Program-made: the position numbers and the translations under genes
Part shown: piece by piece, positions 22,461 through 33,090 of the stretch
Numbering within the stretch: position 1 is the stretch's first letter
How the letters are laid out: each line of letters begins with the position of its first letter
Assembly (NCBI RefSeq): GCF_000003815.2
Contig: NC_049994.1
Coordinates: 13,377,039 to 13,441,038, forward strand
DNA from: Branchiostoma floridae
Taxonomy: Eukaryota; Chordata; Leptocardii; Amphioxiformes; Branchiostomatidae
Direction: 5' to 3'
Length of the DNA: 64,000 nucleotides
Notes under the pieces: generated by a model
The model's database searches: none
What the model saw: only the letters and a program-made list of their open reading frames with translations
What the model was told of the DNA's origin: nothing

Positions 22461-25300
22461 TTTATTGGAGTTGACGAGGCGAGCATTGTCAGTCGATTCA
22501 TCAGCCATCGAAGAACAGTGCTCGTCTCTTCTGTTGCAAATTTCGCCGTACATGCCAAAATGTTCGGACGCGGCGGCAATGGGCATGAGAAGGAGCTCGA
22601 GGTGCCAGGCGTCTCAGCGACGTCTTTGCGACAACATCAATCACAACGCCGGTTGTCTCTCGCCGAGGAGCCTTCAACAGAATCCCATGGCTCAACTACC
22701 TGGCGACCCTCGGCGTTTTGAAGCTTTGATTAAGGTGAGGAAGACAAAATGGAAGACATGTACAGCTAATTATAAGTCAAGAATACCTTTGGGCATACAA
22801 GAGTCTTGGGTGTATTTTACGTTCGTTTGACTCTTTTGGCTTCATTTAAAGTTTACGTTCTAGTTACGAACCACAAAAAATCCCTTAAGCCTGCCGACTT
22901 GAAGACCAGTGTATGAAACGTATATCCTATATTTGACTGTAAATTTTCAATTTCTAGTGATTTCACATGATAATCGAAGGTCCAATTTCTTCCCCATACA
23001 AGAGTCACTCCGATATGGGACAACCTCTCGACACCAACTTGTAGCCAGCGCTAGAAGATCCATCTTTGGCAAGACTGGAACAAGAAGAAACTTCCCGGCC
23101 TGTACAGCCATCTTCTGGAACCGAACTGTCTTCTCATCGCAACCGTGCCGGGCTTCTTTGGATTGGTACTCAATGAACCAGGTAGATACATTTGTACTGA
23201 ATTATATAAACTCTGAACTGATTATTTGATTCCCTTAGCTTGATTCTGCTTACCCTGGCTTTTTGTTATTCGAACGGCTTACATATTTGTCCTTTGCATG
23301 TCGGGAGAAAGTGAAAATTTGTCTTCTGAAGCCATTTCTCTATGAATAAGCTAATGCTAACACAAACTCAATTGCTTTTTGTCCCCAGGCAGTTGGTCAA
23401 ACCATTCGATGCCTTCACATCGAAGCTCTGCGTACGCCCTGACCGTGCCTTCCTCAGACGCGGCATGAAGATATCACAGGCATCAAAAAGACGAGACTGA
23501 AGACAGATTTAACAGTAAGAAGATCATATACAACTTGCTGAAACCTGATGTTCGAGTACGTTCAGTGTCACTAACTTCTATCAGTTTTAGGTCAGCCGTT
23601 TCACCAAATTTGACATTTTGGGCCACTCCATTCTGTGTTTTTCTTATTTCTTTCCTGCAAAATGTACACTACATTCTGCGAAATTTAGGTCATCCTTTTG
23701 CCTTTTGAATCTTCACAACAAAGCAAGGAGGTGCTATTAGTTCTTTTTCTCATTGCTTGTAATTTAACGTTTTTGTAGTTCCATGAAGTGGATCCAGAGA
23801 TGAACACCACCCATGTAGAGCCATCAAGCCAGATCTACCAACCACGCCGATGTTCCTGGTGGGAATGATCCAGATGAGGCGACCCAATGCAATGCCAAGT
23901 GCTCCGAACTCCATGCATATGGCCTTCAAGTTGTTCGTGCACGTGTCTACGCCCTGCCAAGGACCTGATTGACGTAAATTTCCGTCATTTTAAGTATTTT
24001 AACTGTCTAAATGGAATTGAAGCTGCGAAAACCATAATAAGGACCCCATAAATGTCTTGGTTTGTGGCAACATGCATTTAATCCATCGCGAGGAATGCTG
24101 TTGGTGGGAGGTTAGAAGATTTTTTGAGCAATGGCTCCTCTCGCACGCAGGGCTTCGGTCTGTTTCTGTGGTATGCAAGTTCGATGATTGGCTGATTCGG
24201 TTTCTGTGACTATGTTGATGGCCGGGATGGTGTTCAGAGTTACTGTGAAGTTGGTCCTTCTACCACCTGTCGTCCCTTCAGAAAACAGTGACTTTTCTGG
24301 TTTTGTTAGCTCTTGATTGCTCAGGTTCTTCTACCACCTGTCGTCCCTTCTGCCTTGTGTGACGGTCTACCGGGTCGGGAACCTAGACCATTACACAAGC
24401 TGCCCTGTATCGTCATCTTGGGTCCCGAACCAAGACGACGACGCGGGGACAGAATGGAAGACATGTGGATGAATGAGCCTGGGTCGTCATGATCTAACAG
24501 AACCAGGGGAGTCCCTGTTCTCTGAAGGGTCTAACTTTGCAGTAACTCAGAATACAATTCTAGTCATCAACCCATGGTCACAGAAACTTGGATCAGTCGT
24601 ACATCGTACATGTGTACCACGGAGACAGGCCAGAGTCTTGTGTGCGGAGGGCGTCACTCTTGAAGTTTCTAAACCATCAACCTGCGGCATTCCTCGTCAT
24701 GAAGAAATGCAGTCAAAACATATTAAAACCAACAAAGACATTATGGTATTCCCTGTCGACAATAGATGATAACCAGCTGTTAAACAAGTCGATAAAACAG
24801 TAGTCAGGCAACTGCAGGCCCACAATCTGTTGTACGAATATCAGTCTCCTGTCATTTGTCTAGTGTGTGCTGTTCTACTGTGAATTGTTTTCTTTATATA
24901 GGTGTGAATTTGATGGAAACACAATATGACAAGTTAATTGAGTGTGATGTTACGCATTGACATTGTCTGTAGATAGAGATCTTGCCAATTACCTTGACCA
25001 AATGCATGTACAATGCATGATTTATAGTACAACATGGTAACCTTTCCACTATTCATTGTTTCAATTGTTTTTGTTGGCAAAATGTTTCTGAAATTGTTTC
25101 TAACTGATTTATTTGCGTAGAAGCTCTGTTATACATGTTATAAAAAGGATAACTGTTTAGAAAGGTAACTCTACATTGAATGTTATATTGCCTTGACTTT
25201 ACATGACTTGTTTATATTCGGCAGCCTTTGTTCTAAATGTGTTATGCTTTTCCAGTTCGAGTCAGTGGGTGACAATAAATCGATTTGTCTTGTTGTGTGT
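22460..25300 (+). ncRNA. Probable spliced transcript, about five exons with short introns
   Basis: Candidate exons are ~22460-22734, 23003/23005-23181, 23389-23514, 23779-23973 and 24325-~25295. Every internal border is GT/AG, and all introns are 200-350 bp, a uniform size. AATAAA at 25274-25279 could end the last exon. Exons 4 and 5 have no frame that continues the 137-aa reading, so at least the 3' half looks non-coding. Within it, TTCTACCACCTGTCGTCCCTTC occurs twice, about 70 bp apart (24259 and 24330). Confidence 0.4.
22552..23442 (+). CDS. Candidate three-exon gene, 137 aa, unrecognised
   Basis: Coding segments 22552-22734, 23005-23181 and 23389-23442 have GT/AG borders: AAG|GTGAGG, ACAAGAG|TCACTC, CAG|GTAGAT, CCCCAG|GCAG. 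All junctions are in phase 0 and give one uninterrupted 137-aa frame (MPKCSDAAAMGMRR... to ...IEALRTP). The middle exon is open for all 59 codons. The product is basic and rich in Arg, Ser, Gln and Cys, with no signal peptide, membrane segment or known domain. Two points weigh against coding. The ATG context is poor, with a better-placed ATG in another frame eight bases on. The stop also falls upstream of further likely splice sites (23514, 23973). It may be a fast-evolving protein, a decayed gene or a non-coding RNA. Confidence 0.35.
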
Positions 25301-25430
25301 GCAATTGAACAATGGTGACGAAAAGTCTTTTGTTCTCACTTAGCCCTAATATTTCATGTACTTCGTTTTTATTCTGGCACAAGAGTGGCCACCTTGTCCC
25401 AGAATGCGGAAGCAAAATACGTGAATATGG
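25255..25430 (+). repeat. Direct duplication, copy 1, carrying AATAAA
   Basis: The segment from GACAATAAATCGATTTGT through TACTTCGTTTTTATTCTG and AAGAGTGGCCACCTTGTC recurs 640 bp downstream with moderate divergence. AATAAA lies at 25274-25279. Confidence 0.85.
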
Positions 25431-25899
25431 GCTTTGAGAGAAGCAATTTCTTCTGAAATAGGGCTCGTATATCTGAGGTCTTCACAAATGCCATATTTTC
25501 ATAATGCATGCAGAAATGACATTTTATGACACTGTTAGCTAGAAATGAGTCACTAGACTAAATGTTTCACCATCTGATAATTTACTTAAGATTTTTTTCT
25601 TGTGTAGAATGAGTAAAATGTATCATTTGGTGTAGTGAAAGCAAAAATGGGGCATTATTATTGACTGATCTTCTATCATTAAGTAATAATTTTACCGGGG
25701 ATCTGTTGTAAGCATTTATCATGTTAGTCCATATATACTAGTACTAGTATTCTTCTATTTCAACATGCCAAATGTATTTTTTTATTATCATTAGCATGAT
25801 ATTGCCTCTACAGTGATCTAGACAAATACTATAGCATTATGTTCTGGCAATATATGAATTTCTCTGTACGCAGAATCTTGTTTTGTTACGCTATTCTAT

Positions 25900-26065
25900 T
25901 TCAGATCAATATCTGACAATAAATAGATTTGTTGTGTCCTTTGAATGAAGGTGATGAAGTGCTTTTGTTGTCACTTAGGCTTTTCATTTCGTGTACTTCG
26001 TTTTTATTCTGCGGCAAGAGTGGCCACATTGTCTCAGAATAGATGCAAAATGCATTAATTCATAA
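25900..26065 (+). repeat. Direct duplication, copy 2, carrying AATAAA
   Basis: This copy has GACAATAAATAGATTTGT, then TACTTCGTTTTTATTCTG and AAGAGTGGCCACATTGTC, matching copy 1. AATAAA is at 25918-25923, so the duplication places a second poly(A) signal downstream of the first. The surrounding 24.8-26.4 kb has no other supported feature. Confidence 0.85.
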
Positions 26066-27272
26066 GCCTCAAGAGCAAAAGTGTTTTAATACAACTGTAG
26101 TATTTGCCAATTGTAATCTCCATAAGGAAAGTCTTTGTAAAATGAAGTTACGTGACATTTTAGGTAGTCATCATTGATTCTTATTAGTTTCTTTAAGGAA
26201 TTAATGGCTTTAGGTCTGTATATTCGTAACAATCTTCGTTAAATGAAAATAGTTTCTTAGAGTTGTAAGGTGTTTACGACATTGTAATAAATTTGTCCAC
26301 TCTTCCCTGTGTAGTGTTTGAAACACCTGTATAAAACTATTTCAAGTTAAGTGAAATGGTCATCTGTTTTGTGTTTTGTTTTATCAATAAGAATGCAGCT
26401 ACATACAAAGTGCTCCAATGTGGAGGAAAACAGTCGACACAGGTATCATATTGTTCATTCCAAAGAACTATACATGTAAACTTCGAATAAAGGTACCATA
26501 AACGATCGCGTAACATTGATTGTAGATATTAGTAGCGTCTCTCTTCTTGCGCTTCCCGAACTGATGCCGGACTAGGGTCCCTTTTCCGGCCATCGGGTTT
26601 CCACCACCGTCTGATGTGCTTTCCTTCGAGTTCGTGATCAATTCAACAACACTGATTAGTCCTTCTGATTAAGCGTCTTTTAGCGGTTTCTTTTTTAACT
26701 GCACTGAGTAACGTTAACGTTGTTGATGATCCTGATTAAGGCTGAGCTGGATTTCACCAACGGCCTCGTATGAAAGCAAATGCTTTAAGCGGCAAAGCTG
26801 ATTCCCTGGTATGAACTGGGTACATTCTCTGTTGTAGCTACATCTACAATCCTTTACACTCAGTCATCATGTGTGTTTTCCGGCTCAGAGCTTGAAGCAC
26901 GTGAAAACTGTAGGAAAGAACAGCTAAGTATCAAACAACAGAAGTGGAATATTACATGTGACACAATATATGTCAATACCAAGGAAAACTAAAACAACGA
27001 GCAAACTGAGAAGGCTCTAGTATCATTGTACGCTACTAGCGCTAATTTGTATACCTTGAGATAATGTTTCTGCACAATAATTATATAAGATAGGTAACGT
27101 TCTGACAACTTGTACTACTTGCACGTAACGAGTCTTGAAACATTCATGTTTATATATTCACATTCATATACATGCATATATATTGTTTCCTGTATGTTAA
27201 GAGTTCTATTCCAATTGGTAGGTCATGACTTGCTCATACTATATAGCACATCAATGACACAAAAGAGGGTTT

Positions 27273-28651
27273 TTAAGCAGTCAAAACATAATCACAAACC
27301 GGGTTTCTCCTTTTCGTCTTTTTCCTGAACTCCTTTTTGTGGTCTTTCTTCATGAAGCTATGACACCGCCCGCCGATGGTCTCACAGAACGCGTTGGTTT
27401 GTTCCGGATAGAACACTAGGCCGGACAGGTAGGCTGGAACAAAGGGAGGTGGTAGCAATGACACGGTGACCTTGTGGTTATTTGTTTATTGAACTTTCCA
27501 TATCAAATGGAGGGCGAGACAAAACAGGTGGCAGGTCACCTCTACAAGTTGTCTCCCCGAAACAAATAAGATACACACATTCAAGCAAATAATAAGATAC
27601 AAAAATGATATACAATGTACAGTGTATACAGTAATAATCGGAAACAAAATATAACTTACTTCTAGTATACAAAATGCACAATGAATAAGACTTGTACAAA
27701 AGGAAATTGGGGATCGATTAACGTGTCCTTGTGGCGAAACATGTAGAACAGGAGCAAAACGAAGTCCAGTTGCACAGAGCTGTGTGAATCGGTTGTGTAG
27801 GTGTTTTAACAATTGTCGTTTGAAGGTAGATATGTGTTAAGGCCACACTGACTTTATGGATGACGTCCTCTTGAGATCCCAAAACTAATGCGCGATTCGA
27901 AAAAAAGGCAAATCCAGCAAAAAAATGATGCTAGATAAACCACAGGACTAAACATTCATTCCATTCTTTCCCGTTCGTGTCTTATATTTTCTTCACCTCC
28001 AGTAAGACTGTAACTTAAATAGACAGTCATCGTCATTTTAGTTTAGAGATTCTACGTCTGAATACATAGCAGGCCCAATGTTATTCATTGCAATTTCTCA
28101 CTCGACGCAGGTGAAACTTGCCTGGGTACTCATCTCCGTAGTATCCGCTGGCACAATATTTTCGCTTGAGCGCTTAGCTAGGAAGTTGCTATGGAGGATG
28201 GTACCCAGGCTAGGCTGAAACTGAGTCGAGCATCTGTTATGGAATTTTTAGTGCAAGAGACGTAAAGTTACAGACGGAGGCTGACCATGTGTTAGGGAAG
28301 AGACGCACCAGTCTGGGCACGTTTAAGAATTCGAATCCACTACACAAACAAACACTTGCAGTCGTCCCTCTGGTGTTGTATATGAGAAATATATATGGCC
28401 TATAAGAAATTCAAAATCAAGAAGTGAGGAGTAGACTTTAAAAACAATGTAAGACAGAGAGATATCATTAAGTCAGATTGTATTTTAGAATACAATAAGA
28501 AGCAAATTGCACCATGCAAGATGAGAAATACAAAATCAGGAAGAAAGTTAATGTCACAAAAAGCAAGGCACTTACTAACGTTAATTCTAAGACAATGAAA
28601 CAACAACTTACCAGAAGAAGCAAGTACCATGATTGTTATAGCCAACCACAT
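27273..28651 (-). CDS. Candidate small secreted basic cysteine-containing peptide, two exons
   Basis: Exon 1 (28651-28612) encodes MWLAITIMVLASS, a short hydrophobic signal-peptide-like start, and ends TCTTCTG|GTAAGT. Exon 2 (27433-27273) follows a TTTGTTCCAG acceptor. Joining them completes an Ala codon in phase and gives a 66-aa product ending in a TAA stop. The mature part begins YLSGLVFYPEQTNAFCETIG. It has a CETIGGRC motif (C-x6-C) followed by a strongly basic tract, KKDHKKEFRKKTKRR, and a third Cys. Small size, secretion and high charge suggest an antimicrobial or signalling peptide; C-x6-C occurs in defensin-type peptides, but the remaining cysteines of that fold are absent. A GTTTGT at the NP/V position could be a donor to a further exon. 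The intron contains a MITE. No homologue is recognised. Confidence 0.45.
28101..28230. mobile_element. Fold-back MITE, about 130 bp
   Basis: The ends are inverted: CTCGACGCAGGTGAAAC...CCTGGGTAC on the left, and on the right the reverse complement of CTCGACTCAGTTTCAGCCTA...CTGGGTAC. CATCTCCGTAG and CTATGGAGGATG pair further in. It lies in the intron of the small secreted-peptide candidate. No target duplication is clear. Confidence 0.7.
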
Positions 28652-29127
28652 CCTCTACCCTCCGTGGTAGGATCCGCACCCAAGGTGTGGGCATGAGTTT
28701 TACAATCCTCCTACCATCTCATCACCTGTAGAAAACTGAAGATTATAATGGCACGCGAATGTTTATTATCTTTCTGTGACGGTACCGTTTGTCATCTTTT
28801 CGTTTTAGATAGACGATGGAATATCCTAGCTCACTGATATCATCATTTATTCACGATGACGATTAGAGTCATATCTATTGATGAATCATTTAGATTACAC
28901 GATTTGCATAAATGTATTCGTTGTGCTTGAAGCCCGCAAAGTATTACCGTAATGTATTCTCTTTCCACTAGACGGCGATCACGGGGCGACCGTACAACGA
29001 CCAAAATTGAATTTGCAAATGTGTGACCCTTGTTTCCTTAGTAATTGGAATATCAAGCATGATGACATAGTGTAAGTATGATTTAAAAGGCAAAGAAACA
29101 CACAGAATGTAAACAGAAATTCTTGCA

Positions 29128-29316
29128 ATGAAATTCGTCAAGTTATCTGTAAAATGTTTGGTAGTATTTTGCGGTCCCAGCAAACAGCAGGGGTGTAATC
29201 ATGATGAAGTTGACAAATTGTTTGAACCCTTAATGAATCAAACTATCCCCATAGACAAGGGAATCTGTCGCAATAGATATTATCAAATGTTCAACAGGTG
29301 TAGTTTTGAATACTAA
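29128..29316 (+). CDS. Uncharacterised 62-codon cysteine-containing ORF
   Basis: This is an ATG-initiated frame beginning MKFVKLSVKCLVVFCG, a mildly hydrophobic start with two Cys, and ending ICRNRYYQMFNRCSFEY. It has five Cys in 62 residues. A TTTTGCGGTCCCAG acceptor-like site interrupts it near codon 18, so the C-terminal part might instead be an internal exon. No family is recognised. It is listed because it lies among other small Cys-rich candidates. Confidence 0.22.
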   Translation: MKFVKLSVKCLVVFCGPSKQQGCNHDEVDKLFEPLMNQTIPIDKGICRNRYYQMFNRCSFEY

Positions 29317-29428
29317 ACACAATCACGATCGGATGCACGTGCAGTTTCAATGCTATAATCTACGTGAATAACCAAAAAAACATCAATAGAATTCTTCAGA
29401 TCACATGACCATGACAGATAACAACACT

Positions 29429-29475
29429 AAGAATTTACGACCACATCAACAGCGTAGATGTGGTCATAAATTCTT
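29429..29475. repeat. Perfect-but-one 19-bp inverted repeat (hairpin)
   Basis: The arms AAGAATTTACGACCACATC and GATGTGGTCATAAATTCTT pair with a single mismatch, around a 9-nt loop. Nothing else marks it as a known RNA gene. Confidence 0.85.
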
Positions 29476-30299
29476 GTGAGACTTAAATTCTTTTTTTGTG
29501 CGTCTTATATAGCTATATTTTCTCCAGGGGTAAAAGATGGCTCCATCGCAAAAGAAAATGACTTCTCCTTTGAATGGTGAAAATCAAAAAAAAATGGAGG
29601 GGGAGGGGGCGCGTGTTACATAGAAATTACATGGCTGTCTCACGATTTTACAAGCGAAGACAGGAAACATGTACATCGACTTATTGTTGCCATCCGTCTT
29701 CCACAACTGTCTACAATCGGTGGCGACTTATTTCTAACAATTCCACAAATTGTGGATGATGTGGAAACGCAACTTTTAAAGTCTTGGTCTGAAGATGTCA
29801 AATTCGATGTCTAACAAGATATCAAGAGTGTATACATCGTGAAAAATAACTTACATGTTTCCTTAGGTACATCTGGCAAGTTGAAAACATTCGAGGATCC
29901 GACTCAACATTTGATAAACTAGTAGGCTTCTTCAATCCAGCAAAATTCGTTATTAACACCCTAGGAAAGTCACTGTGTCTGGCCGTGGTAATGGTAGATA
30001 TACAGCACAGAGAGATACCAAAGCAATTAAGCATGAGAATGACGTTTGGACTTCTCCAAGGAAAGGTATTGCGTACACAGTATGTGGCACAACCTGGGGT
30101 CTAATTATGATATGAATAATAGATCAGAAAAATACGGTTAACGTGGTGACAAACAATGAACGTCCTTCAGCAGAACACCGCTACGTGTACCTGGGCCGGG
30201 TAATTCCATGTGAACAATAGAGTATCACACCGAGACGAGATCAACGTGTGACAATTACTTGCAAAAAGATACTGGGAATTTAATAGTACTATTATCAAT

Positions 30300-30430
30300 A
30301 TTACAATAAGTGTGGTGGGTTCTTTAACGTGATGGAGGTGAAGCTGTCCTCAAACACGGGATCCCGGTTTTACGACCCATCCAAAAGGACGTCGCGAAAC
30401 GGAAGCCTGTCAGTACCAAGGCTAGGGGCA
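30300..30430 (+). repeat. Dispersed repeat fragment (GGGTTCTTTAACGTG type)
   Basis: GTGTGGTGGGTTCTTTAACGTG is followed by AAACACGGGATCCCGGTTT and ACGACCCATCC. This is the conserved core of a repeat related to the copy at 17.3 kb. Confidence 0.55.
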
Positions 30431-30540
30431 ATTTGGATTACTTGTATAGATTAGATCTGTATACACTCTTGAGACCAGAAGTGAAACAGTATCTTGTTTC
30501 ATCAACGCATTTGGTACTACAAATGTACTACTAGCATGAG

Positions 30541-30655
30541 TGACTGTGTCTGTCTGTCTGTTTGTCTCTGTGTGTGTGTGTGTCTCTCTCTTTGTGTGTG
30601 TGTGTGTGTGTCTGTGTGTGTGTATGTGTGCGTGTGTGTCTGTCTGTGTGTGTGC
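30541..30655 (+). repeat. TG/TCTG-rich microsatellite
   Basis: This is a mixed array of TCTG, TG and TC units about 115 bp long (TGTCTGTCTG, then long TG runs). The cysteine- and valine-rich ORF across it is an artefact of the repeat. Confidence 0.95.
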
Positions 30656-30831
30656 AAACGATATAACACAAATTTGGCCATGCCATTAGGTATAGGGTTA
30701 TCGTTACGTCATTGCTATGAGATGGTTAGATTTCCAGTTCGTTTTTATTGCACAGCAGTGGAACGTTTGGTTCTTGTATGTTTATTTTGGATATTGTAGA
30801 TTCTACATCAGGTATCGTTAGATATGATATA

Positions 30832-31019
30832 TTAACTAGTACCCTTTTGTGACGGGTACAAGGTGATTTTCATTACCAATGGATTACTTTGTCTTTGATG
30901 TCGCCGACGCTTTGTGTCCTTATAATACCACCTGCACGTCTGCATAGTGAACATAAGACACGTACTATCCGACAGCAGTATGTCACTATAACATGTGTAC
31001 AGATACCCCTGATCATGTT
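30832..31019 (-). CDS. Exon-like segment: basic, three-cysteine C-terminus
   Basis: A very good acceptor (TTCTAACAGGTGTTTTTTTCCAG) precedes a 62-codon open frame ending in TAA. If the upstream exon supplies one base, the frame starts (G)AA CAT, giving EHDQGYLYTCYSDILLSD and then three Cys in total, CRWYYKDTKRRRHQRQSNP and a short tail. It shares with exon 2 of the 27.3-28.7 kb candidate a phase-1 acceptor, the strand, a similar length and Cys residues followed by a Lys/Arg tract. No signal-peptide exon was found upstream; a repeat element inserted at 31.47-32.51 kb may separate them. It may be a paralogue, a remnant or chance. Confidence 0.25.
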
Positions 31020-31465
31020 CTGGAAAAAAACACCTGTTAGAAAATTTAGGGCATGTGTCCTGATGAGGTCGTTGTGATCTAGATCGTTCTGTGACTGCTC
31101 GACTTCTCTGGCAGTCATTAGACGTAATATGATCTCCTAAGCCAACAGCTACATTGATATTAAGGATGTTGGTATTACAATATCTCTGACCGATTTCCTA
31201 CCCAAAACCTAAAACATCGTGCAAAGTCCACACCACAATCATGCCCCTGCCACCAGCGTATTTTATTGTTGTTTTCTTTCACTGTGGTCGCAACGTTCAA
31301 CAACGCTGAGAGAGGGATAAGTTATAAGTTACCTGCTATGTTTGAAATAGAGTGGCAGTGCATGAACCATCAATGTTAGATTGTGTGGATGCTACAGTGG
31401 TTCGGGTGGCAGGGGAGGAGCGACACCCGACATAAGTCAAGTCAAGTGGCACACAAAATACTGTA

Positions 31466-32508
31466 AGCCCCGGTCACAAAGCGCGTACGACAGTTCCTTG
31501 CGATTCCTTCCGATGCGCGGTATGAGCGCAGTGCGTCGTAAGTCGGGGGAGAATCGGAAGCAATGGTTTAAATATATAAAGCCGTGGTCACAAAGCGCGT
31601 AGTGCATCGTACGATGAGGTCATAAGAGCGTACCTGCGTCAATCGCAGTAAATCGGAGAGCGTCCTATGACGAAAAATAGAGCTGAAATGGATTTTGAAC
31701 ATGTTCAAAATTTCGCTATCGTCGTAAGATTTTATTTGCCCCCATAGCAGAATTCATTACGGCAATTTTTGTCTACTGATGAGGTTATAGATTTATGAAT
31801 TTTTGGCATGTTGTGATGGTTTCAGTTTTCCCTGATATTGTCGATATTGACGAAAAGGGGAAATATATCCGTCGCAACTGCCACAGTCGCAACCAGAGAA
31901 CAGCGCGTCCCGCACAGGTGATGCAGACAATTGTTTGATCGCTTCATGCACGTGAGTTTATACTTAGATCAAATCTCAGCTCTCGTCGGTCTTGGGTCAG
32001 TTTACCATAATCGTAATAACCATGGAGACAACTCGAACATAAACGAAGGCCCTATGAGTCGGAAATATATATGATATAATGATTTTTGTATGATGGCATC
32101 TTTTTGTTGATAGCATATCATGATACGATCTTCGAAAGAGCCTGACACGTAGAGCCGACAAGCAGGCCGAGATAACCATACCAGTACTCACGCTTGATTT
32201 GAACTTTTGCTTGTAATACTCTTGTTGTCATGGTCTTTTTAAATTTATTTTTACAGTTAAAGATATCATAGGAAGGTATTCAACAGCTATGTCCACATTT
32301 TGTTGGTTAAAGAAGCACAAAAGCTGTCAGACGGCTATACAGAAGAGACGCAAGTGAAAAATCGTGCGACGCTGGAAAATTTTGAACATCATCCGATGCG
32401 TTGCGATGGCTGATTTTGCTTACGATTTTGCTGCGATTCACTGCGCTCATCGTACGATATGCGGAATATGCCATCGCAAGAAATCGTACGCGCTTTGTGA
32501 CCGGGGCT
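31466..32508. mobile_element. Non-autonomous DNA transposon, 1,043 bp, long inverted termini
   Basis: The element begins AGCCCCGGTCACAAAGCGCG and ends in its reverse complement. Similarity between the ends continues, diverged, for about 100 bp (GCGAT...ACTGCGCTCAT). It is flanked by GTA on both sides (31463-31465 and 32509-32511), a possible 3-bp target duplication. A second copy of the left end (GGTCACAAAGCGCGTA) lies inside at about 31585, so the element is rearranged or nested. No transposase frame is present. Confidence 0.85.
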
Positions 32509-32939
32509 GTAGTAACTGTCTTTTGATATCCACCTGCAGTTTTGTCAGTGGCTGATAGGCGTCGTTCTTGGGGTAGTAAAATATGGAAGATTGGAGATAC
32601 TGTACTCCAATCAAGCGATATTGTCAACATTCGAAGAATCGATGAGACGATTTTTATGTTTCCTAACTTTCTTTGGCTGGCAATATGGTTTGGCGGCACT
32701 TTAAACCCACTGCACTGTTTAATACGTTGTGGCAAGAACTCCCTGTTCCAGATTAGAGGTTGCCAAATAATTGCCAAATCGAACATTTCATACCTTGATA
32801 ACACTGAGTCATCTTAAATTGGATACAGCTAATACCAATCCACTTTTTCCAAATTGAACACACATCACACGCATCAGAAATACCACCACACAAGTTCTGA
32901 TAACCAAAATATTTTGCAATGTGCCGCCCAGCGGGACGC

Positions 32940-33090
32940 CCTCGTATCGACCAATCAGGGAGTAGATTAGATAAAAAAATGTTACACGGACCAATCAAAG
33001 GCCGGTTCTCTCGTCCCACGGGTGATAAGGGGGTTACAACGCGGTGTTGGGTCTTGGAGAGAGAACTGGGGAAAGTCGGCCGCGTTTAGG
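32940..33090 (+). promoter_or_regulatory. CpG-rich promoter with two CCAAT boxes and a first-exon donor
   Basis: ACCAATCAGG (CCAAT at 32951) and ACCAATCAAAG (CCAAT at 32991) lie 40 bp apart. A leader-like stretch then ends CGCGTTTAGG|GTGAGT at 33090. CpG density stays high to about 33.33 kb. It probably starts a plus-strand transcript. The only downstream plus-strand coding exon I can support is at 61.35 kb, so the link would need a 27-kb intron. Confidence 0.55.

Noticed and set aside
30494..30799. Cys/Val-rich 101-codon ORF
   Set aside because: It is an artefact of the TG microsatellite.
32307..32804. 165-codon minus-strand frame
   Set aside because: It starts at a TTG and runs through the terminal inverted repeat of the 31.5-32.5 kb transposon, so it joins unrelated DNA.
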